In this document: positions 47,236-55,948 of the stretch, piece after piece
Position numbering within the stretch: position 1 is the first letter of the stretch
How the letters are laid out: each line of letters opens with the position of its first letter
NCBI RefSeq assembly: GCF_013602415.1
Contig: NZ_WPAG02000002.1
Coordinates: forward strand, 3,971,480-4,035,479
Reading direction: 5' to 3'
Source of the DNA: Rhodococcus sp. B50
GTDB taxonomy: Bacteria > Actinomycetota > Actinomycetes > Mycobacteriales > Mycobacteriaceae
Length of the DNA: 64,000 nucleotides
Program-made: the position numbers and the translations under genes
The notes under the pieces: generated by a model
What the model was told of the DNA's origin: nothing
The model's database searches: none
The model's input: the letters and a program-made list of their open reading frames with translations, nothing else

Positions 47236-49533
47236 GTGGAAGAAGGCAAGCCCACGGTGACGCTCGAGTCCGACGCTCGCAGCGACTGGCGTCCCCGACT
47301 GTCCGCTCTGCTCGACGACTTCCGGCGACGCCCCCGTCCCGAGACGTCCCGCGCGCGGTTCGAGGCCGCGATCGCGTGGCAGTCCGAACTCGTCGACCGT
47401 TCCCTGGCGGCGCCGGGCTGGCCCGCAGAGGTCGGTGGCATGGCATTGCCGCTCGAGGATCAACTCGACTACTACCGCGCCATCACCGAAGCCGGTGCGC
47501 CCAAGCATCCGTGCCCACTGTCGTTCATCGTCGCGCCGACGATCATCGTCCACGGCACCGCCGAACAGAAGAAGCGTTTCCTCGAGCCGTTGCTGCGCGC
47601 GGAAGAGTTCTGGTGCCAAGGTTTCTCCGAGCCCGGCGCCGGCAGCGATCTTGCGTCGCTGTCCACCCGTGCCGTTCGCGACGGCGATGTCTACCGGGTG
47701 ACGGGCAGCAAGATCTGGACGACGATGGCCGATCACGCCGACTGGATCTTCACCCTCGTGCGCACCGGCCCACCCGGGCGGGGCACATCGGGCATCACCT
47801 ACCTGCTCATCCCGATGAACTCGCCCGGTATCGAGGTGCGACCCCTGCGCGACGCGGCGGGCGGCCACCATTTCGCTCAGGTCTTCTTCGACGACGTCGA
47901 AGTGCGGGTCGAGAACCGGGTGGGGGAAGAGGGGCAGGGCTGGTCGATCATGCGGACCTCGCTCGGCCACGAGCGTGCGACCGCCTTCCTCGCCGACGAG
48001 TTCCGGTACCGCTCGACCGTCGACAAGGTCTTCCGCTTGGCCGGCGGCCGTGGATATGCGCACGATCCGGTGATCCGCCAGGAACTCGCCACCGTCGAGA
48101 CGGGTGTGCGCGAGATCGCTGCAAACAGTGCCCGCGCCCTCGATGCCGTTCTCGCCGGGCGTGATCCGGGTGGGGTGGCGTCGATCAACCGGTTGGTGAA
48201 GGCCGAGTTCGAACAGCGCATGCACCGGCTCGCGCTGCGCCTGACCGGTTCGGCCGCCGTCCTCGGTACCCGCTCGGAAGGGGTTGTCGAGAAGGGGCGC
48301 TGGACGTACGGATACCTCATGTCCCGTGCTGCGACCATCGGTGCCGGAACCTCGGAGATACAACGCAATACGATCGCCGAGAACGTTCTCGGTCTGCCTT
48401 CGCACAGAGGTGAGGGCACCCGTGCGCCGGCCGTGGTGCCGGGGCGTCCCCTTACACCCCCGCCGGAGGACGAGGCGAATCTGCGGGAGGCTCTGCGCGA
48501 CATCCTGTCCGCCCGCGTCGATACCGTCTCGCTGCTCGAGCGCGTCGACTCGGCGGGCGAACACGACACCGGACTGTGGTCCACGCTGGTGGAATTCGGC
48601 CTCCCCGGCCTGTCGTCGCCCGAGCATCTCGGCGGCGACGGCCGGTCGCTGCGCATGTTGTGTGCGGCGGTGGAAGAAGTGGCCTTCCATCTCGGGCCGG
48701 TCGCCCTCGTCCCGACCGCGATCGCGTTGGAGGTGCTCGTCGCGGCCGGCGCCGAGGAGGACGCGCGACGGGTCGTGAGTGGTTCGCCGGCAGCGTTCGT
48801 CGTGCCCGTCGGAGATCGCGGGTGGGACACTGCCGACCTCCCCGTCCTACGCGACGGAGGGCTGACCGGTCACGTGGAGCGGGTCGCGGGTGCGCCCGTG
48901 GCCGAGGTGCTCGTCGTCCTCGCGACGGACGATGCGACAGGCGAGCACGTCCTGCTCACTCTCGACCGGGCCGACGTATCTGTCACCGTGCAGACATCGC
49001 TCGATCCGACCGGGACGGTGGGGATCGTCTCGTTCGAGGACGTCGCCGCGACCGTGCTCGTGTCGGGGGTCGATGCCGACGCCGCACTCGAATCGTCCTT
49101 CCGCGTCGCGGAACTGCTCATCGCCGCCGACGCGGTGGGTGTCGCGAACAGAGCCTTGGCGATGGCGGTGGACTGGGCGGGGCAGCGTGAGCAGTTCGGC
49201 CGGCCCATCGGTTCGTACCAGGCGATCTCGCACCGCTGCGCCGATATGCTGGTCGCGGCCGAAGGTGCGCGGGGACTGGTGCTGGCGGCCGCCGACCGTG
49301 CTCCCCAGGAACCCGAGGAGGCCGCGGCGGTGCACCTGGCGACCGCGGCGGCGTTGCGGGCCGCGGTGTCCAATGCCGAGGGCTGTATCCAGATCCACGG
49401 CGGTACCGGCTTCACATGGGAGCATCCTGCTCACTTGTTGCTCCGTCGAGCGGTCGCCGACGAGGCGCGAATCGCCCGCCCCGAGGTGCTTCGGGACCGC
49501 GCGGTGGGAGAGGTGCTGGCGCGATCGACCTGA
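47236..49533 (+). CDS. Fused double acyl-CoA dehydrogenase (catalytic half first)
   Basis: A 765-residue fusion of two acyl-CoA dehydrogenase domains, joined around residue 390-415 (Pro-rich PAVVPGRPLTPPPEDE). The N-terminal domain is the long, catalytic type: CQGFSEPGAGSDLASL, GSKIWTTMADHADWIFTLVRT, SLGHERATAFLADEF with the helix-G Glu, and ATIGAGTSEIQRNTIAENVLGLP. The C-terminal domain is the short type, ending HGGTGFTWEHPAHLLLRRAV, and lacks the first-half motifs. This mirrors heterotetrameric FadE pairs acting on steroid-CoA and other bulky esters. GTG start at 47236 with GGGAGGTGAC upstream. The domain order is opposite to the neighbouring fusion at 49608. Substrate unknown. Confidence 0.87.
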   Translation: MEEGKPTVTLESDARSDWRPRLSALLDDFRRRPRPETSRARFEAAIAWQSELVDRSLAAPGWPAEVGGMALPLEDQLDYYRAITEAGAPKHPCPLSFIVAPTIIVHGTAEQKKRFLEPLLRAEEFWCQGFSEPGAGSDLASLSTRAVRDGDVYRVTGSKIWTTMADHADWIFTLVRTGPPGRGTSGITYLLIPMNSPGIEVRPLRDAAGGHHFAQVFFDDVEVRVENRVGEEGQGWSIMRTSLGHERATAFLADEFRYRSTVDKVFRLAGGRGYAHDPVIRQELATVETGVREIAANSARALDAVLAGRDPGGVASINRLVKAEFEQRMHRLALRLTGSAAVLGTRSEGVVEKGRWTYGYLMSRAATIGAGTSEIQRNTIAENVLGLPSHRGEGTRAPAVVPGRPLTPPPEDEANLREALRDILSARVDTVSLLERVDSAGEHDTGLWSTLVEFGLPGLSSPEHLGGDGRSLRMLCAAVEEVAFHLGPVALVPTAIALEVLVAAGAEEDARRVVSGSPAAFVVPVGDRGWDTADLPVLRDGGLTGHVERVAGAPVAEVLVVLATDDATGEHVLLTLDRADVSVTVQTSLDPTGTVGIVSFEDVAATVLVSGVDADAALESSFRVAELLIAADAVGVANRALAMAVDWAGQREQFGRPIGSYQAISHRCADMLVAAEGARGLVLAAADRAPQEPEEAAAVHLATAAALRAAVSNAEGCIQIHGGTGFTWEHPAHLLLRRAVADEARIARPEVLRDRAVGEVLARST

Positions 49534-49560
49534 GCGGGCAGGTCGACGGGGTGACGGACG

Positions 49561-49599
49561 AAGCAGCGGACTCGGCACAGGATGCCGGGTCCGCTGCTT
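49561..49599. terminator. Bidirectional terminator between the two fused dehydrogenase genes
   Basis: AAGCAGCGGACTCGGCA (49561-49577) pairs with TGCCGGGTCCGCTGCTT (49583-49599) with one G-T pair and a five-base loop, flanked by A and T residues. It lies between convergent stops at 49533 and 49608. Confidence 0.82.
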
Positions 49600-49607
49600 T
49601 CGGCAAT

Positions 49608-51755
49608 CTAGTTCGCGATGTGCTCGCGAGGTAGGCCCAGCAGCCGTTCGGCGATGACGTTGCGGTTGATCTCCGAGGTGCCGCCGGCGATGGTCATCGC
49701 CCGGCCGAGCAGGTAGTAGTGGGTCCACACCGGCTCGTCGCCGAGGAGCGCTGCGGGACCGGCGATCTGCATCGCGAGTTCGCCTACGTGATGGGTGTGT
49801 TCGGCGATGAGCATCTTCGTGACGCTGCCCTCCGGACCGAAATCGCCACCGGCGACCGCCCGTACGACCTGCCGTAGGTTGAGGATCGAGAAGGCCTGCT
49901 CGCGAGCGATCAGCGACGCGATCCGGCGCGTGACGGAGACGTCGCCGGGCGCGTGCTTCGCGGCGAGATCGAGCAGCGCGTAGGCGGAGTAGGTCTCGTC
50001 GGTCTTGCCGCCGCCGATCGAGACGCGTTCGTTCCCGAGCGTCGCGCGGGCCACCGTCCACCCGTTGTCGACGGCGCCGACCACGTCCTCGTCCGGGACG
50101 AAGACGTCCTCGAAGAACACCTCGTTGAAGGCGGAGTCGCCGCTGATCTCGCGGAGCGGACGGACGGTCACGCCGGGTGCGGTGAGGTCGATGACCATGG
50201 TGGTGATGCCCTTGTGCTTCGGCACGTCGCGGTTGGTGCGGATGGTCGCGAGACCGCGCGTCGAGTTCTGCGCATTCGACGTCCACACCTTCTGGCCGGT
50301 GACGCGCCATCCACCGTCGACCTTCACCCCGCGCGTCGACACGGCCGCCGCGTCGGAGCCGGCACCGGGTTCGGAGAACAGCTGGCACCAGACCTGATCA
50401 CCGAGCAGACCGGGGCGGATCCACCGTCCGATCTGTTCCGGTGTGCCGTGCTGGGTGAGGGTGAGCAGGATCCACGCACCGATACCGAGACCGTGCGGTT
50501 CGACGTCGGTGAACTCCTCGTCGATCACCAGCTGTTCGACCGGCGACGCCCCGCGACCGAACGGCGGCGGCCAGTGCGGCATGAGGTAGCCGGAGTCGAC
50601 GAGCAGTGCGCGTCGCTCGGATTCGGGGGTCGCGGTGTACCTCGCGACGAAGTCGCGTGCGGCGACGCGGTATTCCTCCGCCTCCGGAGGAAGGTCGACG
50701 GCGTAGTGGCGGCGCACTCCCGAGGTGCCCGATTCGGTGAGCGAGTCGAGCGCGGTGGTCGGTTCGCCGAACAGGATCCGCAGGGCGTGGGCGCGACGAA
50801 GGAACAGATGGCAGTCGTGTTCCCACGTGAAGCCGATGCCGCCGTGGATCTGGATGCTCTTCTGGGCATTGGCGATGTACGAGTCGAACGCAATGACCCG
50901 TGCCACGTCGAGTGCGAGTCGCGCCTGCTCGCCGTCGACCCCGGCACGTGCGGCGTCCCATGCCACGCCGGTCGCCAATTCGCTCGTCGCGAGCATGTCG
51001 GCGAGGTGGTGCTTGATCACCTGGAACGAACCGATCGGCCGGCCGAACTGCTCGCGCACCTTCGCGTAGGCCAGCGCGGCCTCCAGGGTTGCGCGGGCTC
51101 CGCCGGACGCCTCCGCAGCGGCGAGCGCGCGGGCGACGTGGCTCGCGTGGCGGCCGGCGCCCGGCACCACGGCGAGCGGAGGAGTCTCCCGGAGTGCTGC
51201 CTTCGCGACCTGCGACGTGGGGTCGAACTCTCCGGTGGGCGCCACGGAGACGGAGGCGTGGTCCGGATCGACGAGAACGAGATCGTCGCCCGCGACGAGG
51301 GCGAGGAGCGTGGCGCCCGTGCCTCCCACGACAAGGTCGGCGTGACCGCTCACCGTGTCGCCGGTCGTCGTCAGGGATCCGGCCAGGCCGAGCCCGGGGA
51401 TCACCGAACCGTCCGCGAACTTCGGAAGCCAGGTCGAACGCACTTCGTCGTCGCCCTTCGCGTCGAGCGCGGCGGAGACGGCGACATTCGCGAGGTAGGG
51501 GACGGGGACGACGAGTCGGCCGAGTTCCTCGGCCACGACCGCCACCTCGGGCAGGCCGGCGTCCGACCCTCCGAATTCTCCGGGAAGGTGCAGGCCGAGC
51601 CATCCGAGATCGGCGAGTTGCTTCCACAGCGTGCCGGTATCGGCGCTCGGGTCGTCGGTCACCTGCCGGGCGAGACTGCCGGCATCGTGGCCGCCGAGGA
51701 ACGATCGGACGGCATCTGCAACGGCCCGGTGATCGTCGGTGAGTGGAAGTGGCAT
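49608..51755 (-). CDS. Fused double acyl-CoA dehydrogenase (FadE34-like order)
   Basis: A 715-residue fusion with the short domain first: VSAALDAKGDDE region, REQFGRPIGSFQVIKHHLADMLA and IQIHGGIGFTWEHDCHLFLRRAH (ending about 325), then the catalytic domain from about 350: CQLFSEPGAGSDAAAVST, GQKVWTSNAQNS, GDSAFNEVFFEDVFVPDEDVVG, ATLGNERVSIGGG (Glu on helix G) and MTIAGGTSEINRNVIAERLLGLP. Length and order match mycobacterial FadE34, which dehydrogenates steroid side-chain CoA esters. It oxidises a branched or polycyclic acyl-CoA. ATG at 51755. Divergent from the small unknown gene at 51866, with a weak copy of the GntR motif in between. Confidence 0.88.
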   Translation of the reverse strand: MPLPLTDDHRAVADAVRSFLGGHDAGSLARQVTDDPSADTGTLWKQLADLGWLGLHLPGEFGGSDAGLPEVAVVAEELGRLVVPVPYLANVAVSAALDAKGDDEVRSTWLPKFADGSVIPGLGLAGSLTTTGDTVSGHADLVVGGTGATLLALVAGDDLVLVDPDHASVSVAPTGEFDPTSQVAKAALRETPPLAVVPGAGRHASHVARALAAAEASGGARATLEAALAYAKVREQFGRPIGSFQVIKHHLADMLATSELATGVAWDAARAGVDGEQARLALDVARVIAFDSYIANAQKSIQIHGGIGFTWEHDCHLFLRRAHALRILFGEPTTALDSLTESGTSGVRRHYAVDLPPEAEEYRVAARDFVARYTATPESERRALLVDSGYLMPHWPPPFGRGASPVEQLVIDEEFTDVEPHGLGIGAWILLTLTQHGTPEQIGRWIRPGLLGDQVWCQLFSEPGAGSDAAAVSTRGVKVDGGWRVTGQKVWTSNAQNSTRGLATIRTNRDVPKHKGITTMVIDLTAPGVTVRPLREISGDSAFNEVFFEDVFVPDEDVVGAVDNGWTVARATLGNERVSIGGGKTDETYSAYALLDLAAKHAPGDVSVTRRIASLIAREQAFSILNLRQVVRAVAGGDFGPEGSVTKMLIAEHTHHVGELAMQIAGPAALLGDEPVWTHYYLLGRAMTIAGGTSEINRNVIAERLLGLPREHIAN

Positions 51756-51794
51756 GGAGGTCTCCTCGGCCGTACACGGATCGGTTCACTTGTA

Positions 51795-51814
51795 GCACTA
51801 TCTAAACTATGTGA
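51795..51814. promoter_or_regulatory. GntR-type operator, weaker copy
   Basis: This window keeps the right half AACTATGT of the best site and agrees at 12 of 20 positions. It lies in the gap between the leftward fused dehydrogenase (start 51755) and the rightward gene at 51866. Confidence 0.4.
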
Positions 51815-51865
51815 CGCACGCTACTTTGGGAAGCCACAGCGCAGTACCGCTCGATCGGAGGAATC

Positions 51866-52174
51866 GTGAAACTCGAAGTAGGTCGATCCTGGGCCAGCGC
51901 CGTCGACGGCACCGCCGTGGTCGTCGTCCGAGCCCCCGGCGACGAGGTCGCGCTCACCTGCGGCGGCGTCGAGATGGTGCAGGGGAAGAAGGGGACCGGC
52001 GACGGCACGGCGATCGACGACACGCATCACGGCCCGACCGCGCTGGGGAAGAGGTACACCGACGCCGAGGGCACGGTGGAACTGCTGTGCACCACGCCCG
52101 GTGCCGGCGTTCTCGCCGTCGACGGCGTTCCGCTGTCGGTGAAGACGGCGAAACCGCTGCCGGCCTCGGACTGA
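51866..52174 (+). CDS. Small conserved hypothetical protein
   Basis: A 102-residue soluble protein with beta-strand-like segments (AVVVVRAPGDEVALTCGGVEMV, GTVELLCTTPGAGVLAVDGVPL) and a hydrophilic loop GKKGTGDGTAIDDTHHG. There is no signal peptide. It begins the transcription unit that continues with the CoA ligase 46 bases downstream. I do not recognise the family; its two Cys and His-His could bind a metal. ATG at 51866 follows GGAGGAATC. Confidence 0.6.
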   Translation: MKLEVGRSWASAVDGTAVVVVRAPGDEVALTCGGVEMVQGKKGTGDGTAIDDTHHGPTALGKRYTDAEGTVELLCTTPGAGVLAVDGVPLSVKTAKPLPASD

Positions 52175-52220
52175 CCCTGTGTCACACCTACACCGAATCA
52201 CACCTGCACCAGGGGCTTAC

Positions 52221-53705
52221 ATGAACCTCACGATGTTGCTCGACATGGCTGCTGACGGGCTCGAGGACCGCATCGTGGTGGGGCGCCGCGACGACGGCAT
52301 CTCCGCCCGGCGCCTGCGCGACCTCGCCGTCGCCGGTGCCGCCTCGATCCGCGAGGCGGGCGCCGATTCCCTCGTCTATCACGCAGTCAACGGCCCCGCC
52401 TTCCCCGTGGCCCTGTTCGCTGCAGCGTACGCGGGTGTTCCGCTCGTGCCGATCAACTACCGGCTCGGCAGAGAACAGGGTGAGGCGCTGCTGTCCCATC
52501 ATCCCGACGCGCTGGTGATCGTGGACGATGCCGGCGACGCACCGGGTGTGTTCTCACCCGCGGCCTGGCTGGACCGGCTCGGACGGTCGGCGGTCATGGA
52601 AGCCGACGATCCCGAATCGGACGCCCCCGCTGTGGTGATCTACACCTCCGGCACCACGTCTGCGCCGAAAGGTGTTCTGCTGCAGCATCACAACCTGGTG
52701 TCGTACGTGCTCGGGTCCGTCGAGTTCGCGTCGGCCGAGGACACCGATGCGGCCCTGGTGAGCGTGCCGCCCTATCACATCGCCGCGGTGGCCAATGTCC
52801 TCACGAATCTGTACGCCGGTCGTCGGACGGTGGTGCTCGAGCAGTTCACCGCAACCGAATGGCTCGACACCGTCCGCGGGGAGGGCATCACCAACGCTCT
52901 CGTCGTCCCCACGATGCTCGCGCGCATCCTCGATTCCGGTGCCGACACCTCGGTGCCCTCGTTGCGTTCCCTGGCGAGCGGTGGTGCGCCGATGCCCCGT
53001 CGGGTCGTCGAACGCGCCCTCGTGACCTGGCCGCAGGTCGACTTCGTCAACGCCTACGGGCTCACGGAGACCAGCTCGACGATCACCGTTCTCGGCCCCG
53101 ACGACCACCGGGCTGCGATGACGAGCACGGACGAACGGATCCGCGCCCGGCTCGGATCGGTGGGCCGGCCCGTCCCCGGCATCGACCTCGAGATCCGCGA
53201 TGCGGACGACCTCGTAGTCGAGGCTGGTGTGCCCGGACGCATCTGGGTTCGTGGACAACAGGTCTCGGCCGAGTACGCGGGAATCGGCAAACTCGTCGAC
53301 GACCGCGGATTCTTCGACACCCGCGATACCGGATTCGTCGACGAGGACGGCTATTTGTTCATCGGTGGGCGCAGCGACGACACCATCATCCGCGGCGCCG
53401 AGAACATCGCGCCGGCCGAGATCGAGGACGTGATCCTGCGTCATCCCGCCGTCACCGACACCGCGGTCGTGGGAGTGCCCGACGACGAGTGGGGACAACG
53501 CATCGAGGCCGTGGTGGTACTGCGTCCCGACGAGTCGGTCGATGCGGAGGAGCTGCGCTCGTTCGTGCGCGAGACCCTGCGTGGATCCAAGACGCCCGAC
53601 CGCATCGTCTACTGGGACGAACTGCCGCGCACGGAGACGGGAAAGCTGGTGCGCCGGCATGTCGTCGAGCGTCTGGCCGGTGACGGAGTGCCCGGCCGGA
53701 CGTGA
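52221..53705 (+). CDS. Acyl-CoA synthetase (class I adenylate-forming)
   Basis: A 494-residue ligase. ATP loop AVVIYTSGTTSAPKGVLL (about 138-155), A5 region NAYGLTETSSTITVLGP, A7/A8 GFFDTRDTGFVDEDGYLFIGGRSDDTIIRGAENIAPAEIEDV (about 370-411) and A10 lysine in RTETGKLVRRHV near the C-terminus. All essential residues are present. It activates a carboxylic acid with ATP and CoA. The ATG at 52221 is preferred over the GTG at 52179. Second gene after the small hypothetical, upstream of the MaoC-type dehydratase, from which a GntR-type site separates it. Confidence 0.88.
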   Translation: MNLTMLLDMAADGLEDRIVVGRRDDGISARRLRDLAVAGAASIREAGADSLVYHAVNGPAFPVALFAAAYAGVPLVPINYRLGREQGEALLSHHPDALVIVDDAGDAPGVFSPAAWLDRLGRSAVMEADDPESDAPAVVIYTSGTTSAPKGVLLQHHNLVSYVLGSVEFASAEDTDAALVSVPPYHIAAVANVLTNLYAGRRTVVLEQFTATEWLDTVRGEGITNALVVPTMLARILDSGADTSVPSLRSLASGGAPMPRRVVERALVTWPQVDFVNAYGLTETSSTITVLGPDDHRAAMTSTDERIRARLGSVGRPVPGIDLEIRDADDLVVEAGVPGRIWVRGQQVSAEYAGIGKLVDDRGFFDTRDTGFVDEDGYLFIGGRSDDTIIRGAENIAPAEIEDVILRHPAVTDTAVVGVPDDEWGQRIEAVVVLRPDESVDAEELRSFVRETLRGSKTPDRIVYWDELPRTETGKLVRRHVVERLAGDGVPGRT

Positions 53706-53720
53706 GGTTCGGCAGAGTCT

Positions 53721-53740
53721 TTACATGTATAACTAGGTTG
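53721..53740. promoter_or_regulatory. GntR-type operator upstream of the dehydratase operon
   Basis: TTACATGTATAACTAGGTTG matches the best site at 14 of 20 positions, including the whole TTACAT half and AACTA-GTT. It lies 62 bases before the start at 53802 and only 16 bases after the CoA ligase stop. Confidence 0.55.
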
Positions 53741-53801
53741 CCCTACTGTGGGTGATACGGGCCGCTCGCGTCGAGCGTCGTCCCCTATACGGAGGTAGTC
53801 G

Positions 53802-55094
53802 ATGACCACGTCGGAGAAGACCGAGAAGCCTTCGGAGATCTACACCTTCCGCGATGAAGACATTGCGCGGGCGAGGGATCTCGTCGGCGTCTACCACGCC
53901 ATGACGCAGCGGGAGCAGTACACGCGCGCCTCACCCGACATCATGCGGAACTTCGCGCGCAGCTACGGCGACGACAATCCGCTGTTCACCGACGAGGAGC
54001 ACGGTGCCGTGACCCGCTGGGGCGGCCAGATCACACCCCCGATGGTCAACATCGCCGTCCGCAAGGAACTGCTGGCCGACCCCGTACCCCGCGAACAGCG
54101 CCGCCCCTCGTTCCGGGGGATCCACGTGTTCGTCTCCGGCACCACGACCCACTGGTACCGGCCGATCCTCGACGGCGACACGCTGTACGGCTTCCACGGC
54201 ACCGAGAAGGTCGAGGAGAAGCAGTCCGAGTTCGCCGGGCGTTCGCTCATCATCACCGGACTCCAGGTGCAGTTCAACCAGCGCGCCGAGGTGGTCCAGA
54301 CCCAGCGGGTCATCACCATCCACACCGAGCGCCACGAGTCGAAGAAGCGCAAGAAGTACGACTCGATCGAACCGGCCTCCTACACCCCCGACGATATCGC
54401 GAGGATCGACGAGATCTACGCGCAGGAGCAGGTGCGCGGCGCGAACACCCGCTACTGGGAGGACGTCGAGGTCGGTGAGAGTCTCGGGACGATGGCCAAG
54501 GGTCCGCTGACGACCACCGATATGGTCGTCTTCCATTCCGGTGGCTACGGTTTCGCTCCGTACACCCCGTGCGCGAGTCGTCTCGCCTACAAGAACCGGC
54601 AGCGCATCGCGCCGTTCTACATCCCCAACGAGCAAGGGGTGCCCGACGTGGCCCAGCGGATCCACTGGGACAGCAGCTACGCCCGCTCCATCGGTCTGCC
54701 GGCCGCCTACGACTACGGCATGATGCGCGATTGCTGGCTCAGCCACTACCTCACCGACTGGATGGGCGACGACGGCTGGCTCGAGTCGATGTCGAGTCAG
54801 ATGCGCAAATTCAACTATCTCGGCGACACCCACACCTTCACCGGTGAGGTCGTCGGCAAGCGGTCCGAGGGCGGGCGTCGTCTCGTCGACGTCGAACTGC
54901 GCGGCACCAGCCAGCGCGGCGAGGTCACGTGCCCCGCCACCGCGACGATCGCACTCCCCTCCCGTGCCGGCGGCGCGGTCGATCTGCCTGCGGCTCCCGC
55001 CGATTTCGAGCAACTGGCGGCCCGGATGCTCCAACGCGATGCCGAACTGCGGGAGGAGCGGCGACGCGCGGCGGGAAACCGGACGACGTCGTGA
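53802..55094 (+). CDS. MaoC/FAS1-like dehydratase domain protein
   Basis: A 430-residue double-hotdog protein. The N-terminal half has MRNFARSYGDDNPLFTDEEHG (about 46-66), matching the hydratase motif with Asp at D58 and a His further along at H65, and FVSGTTTHWYRPILDGDTLYG. The C-terminal half has VVFHSGGYGFAPY and IHWDSSYARSIGLPAAYDYGMMRDCWLSHYLTDWMG, then MSSQMRKFNYLGDTHTFTGEVVGKRSEG. This is the FAS1-like dehydratase arrangement used for enoyl-CoA hydration of bulky substrates. ATG at 53802 with CGGAGGTAG upstream. Next gene is an unusual crotonase 70 bases downstream. Confidence 0.85.
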   Translation: MTTSEKTEKPSEIYTFRDEDIARARDLVGVYHAMTQREQYTRASPDIMRNFARSYGDDNPLFTDEEHGAVTRWGGQITPPMVNIAVRKELLADPVPREQRRPSFRGIHVFVSGTTTHWYRPILDGDTLYGFHGTEKVEEKQSEFAGRSLIITGLQVQFNQRAEVVQTQRVITIHTERHESKKRKKYDSIEPASYTPDDIARIDEIYAQEQVRGANTRYWEDVEVGESLGTMAKGPLTTTDMVVFHSGGYGFAPYTPCASRLAYKNRQRIAPFYIPNEQGVPDVAQRIHWDSSYARSIGLPAAYDYGMMRDCWLSHYLTDWMGDDGWLESMSSQMRKFNYLGDTHTFTGEVVGKRSEGGRRLVDVELRGTSQRGEVTCPATATIALPSRAGGAVDLPAAPADFEQLAARMLQRDAELREERRRAAGNRTTS

Positions 55095-55164
55095 AAGGCC
55101 ACCCGTCCCCGCCGGCAGCGGGGCAGGATGAGGCGACACGGAGCGATCGGCTCGAGGAGGACCA

Positions 55165-55947
55165 GTGGACCTGACCGGCACGACCACGGTGATCGCCGAG
55201 CTGAAGGATCACGTTCTGACCATCACGCTCGATCGTCCCGACAAGCTCAACTCGTTCACCGACACGATGCGCGAGGAATTCCGGGAGCTGTGGCACTACG
55301 CCTCCGAGACCGACGATGTCCACGTCGTCGTCCTCCGGGCGAACGGCGACCGGGCATTCAGCACCGGTGTCGACGTTCACGAGGGAACCTTTCTGTCCGA
55401 CAACGTCTTCAGCCGTCGTGATCCCGGTGTCGACCTGTCGCCCAAGCAGAACAACTGCTGGAAACCGCTCGTGTGTGCCGTCCACGGCATGGTCGCCGGC
55501 GGGGCACTCTACTGGCTCAACGAGGCCGACATCATCGTCGCGAGTGAGGACGCCCAGTTCTTCGATCCGCACGTCTCCTACGGCATGGTCGCCGCACTCG
55601 AACCGATCGGCCTCGCATACCGCATCCCCATCGGCGAGGTACTGCGTATGGTGCTGCTCGGTCTCGATGAACGCATGTCGGCGAAGAGGGCATACGAGAT
55701 CGGCTTCGTCAGTGAGATCGTCGCCCGCGACGCGCTGTGGGACCGCGCGCAGCAGCTTGCGGAACGGATCGCCGCCAAACCACCGGCCGCGATCCAGGGC
55801 AGCATCCGCGCGATCTGGGAGTCCAAGGACCGCACACGATCCCACGCTCTCGTCGCCGGGATGATGTACACCGACCTCGGCAATCCCATCGGGCTGGCTC
55901 AGGTCGATCGGTCCCGGGTCCCCACGCGCGACTACGAGGTGCGCTGA
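55165..55947 (+). CDS. Crotonase-family protein lacking both canonical glutamates
   Basis: A 260-residue enoyl-CoA-hydratase-fold protein. The first oxyanion segment is FSTGVDVHEGTFL (about 69-81) and the second HGMVAGGALYWLNEADIIVAS (about 110-130). Here the usual GGCELA is AGGALYW, and the usual QPE is DPH in FFDPHVSYGM, so both general acid/base Glu are replaced by Leu and His. It may be an isomerase, a hydrolase of a C-C bond or a dehalogenase-like crotonase. GTG start at 55165 with GGAGGA upstream. It touches the next dehydrogenase gene by a single base gap. Confidence 0.83.
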   Translation: MDLTGTTTVIAELKDHVLTITLDRPDKLNSFTDTMREEFRELWHYASETDDVHVVVLRANGDRAFSTGVDVHEGTFLSDNVFSRRDPGVDLSPKQNNCWKPLVCAVHGMVAGGALYWLNEADIIVASEDAQFFDPHVSYGMVAALEPIGLAYRIPIGEVLRMVLLGLDERMSAKRAYEIGFVSEIVARDALWDRAQQLAERIAAKPPAAIQGSIRAIWESKDRTRSHALVAGMMYTDLGNPIGLAQVDRSRVPTRDYEVR

Positions 55948-55948
55948 C

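Noticed and set aside
49953..51869. 638-codon open frame antisense to the fused acyl-CoA dehydrogenase
   Set aside because: Shadow of the 715-residue gene on the other strand; no domain pattern.
53721..53740. Possible promoter -10/-35 reading of the AT-rich stretch before the dehydratase gene
   Set aside because: The similarity to the GntR-type palindrome explains the AT-rich bases better; no paired -35/-10 spacing could be fixed by eye.
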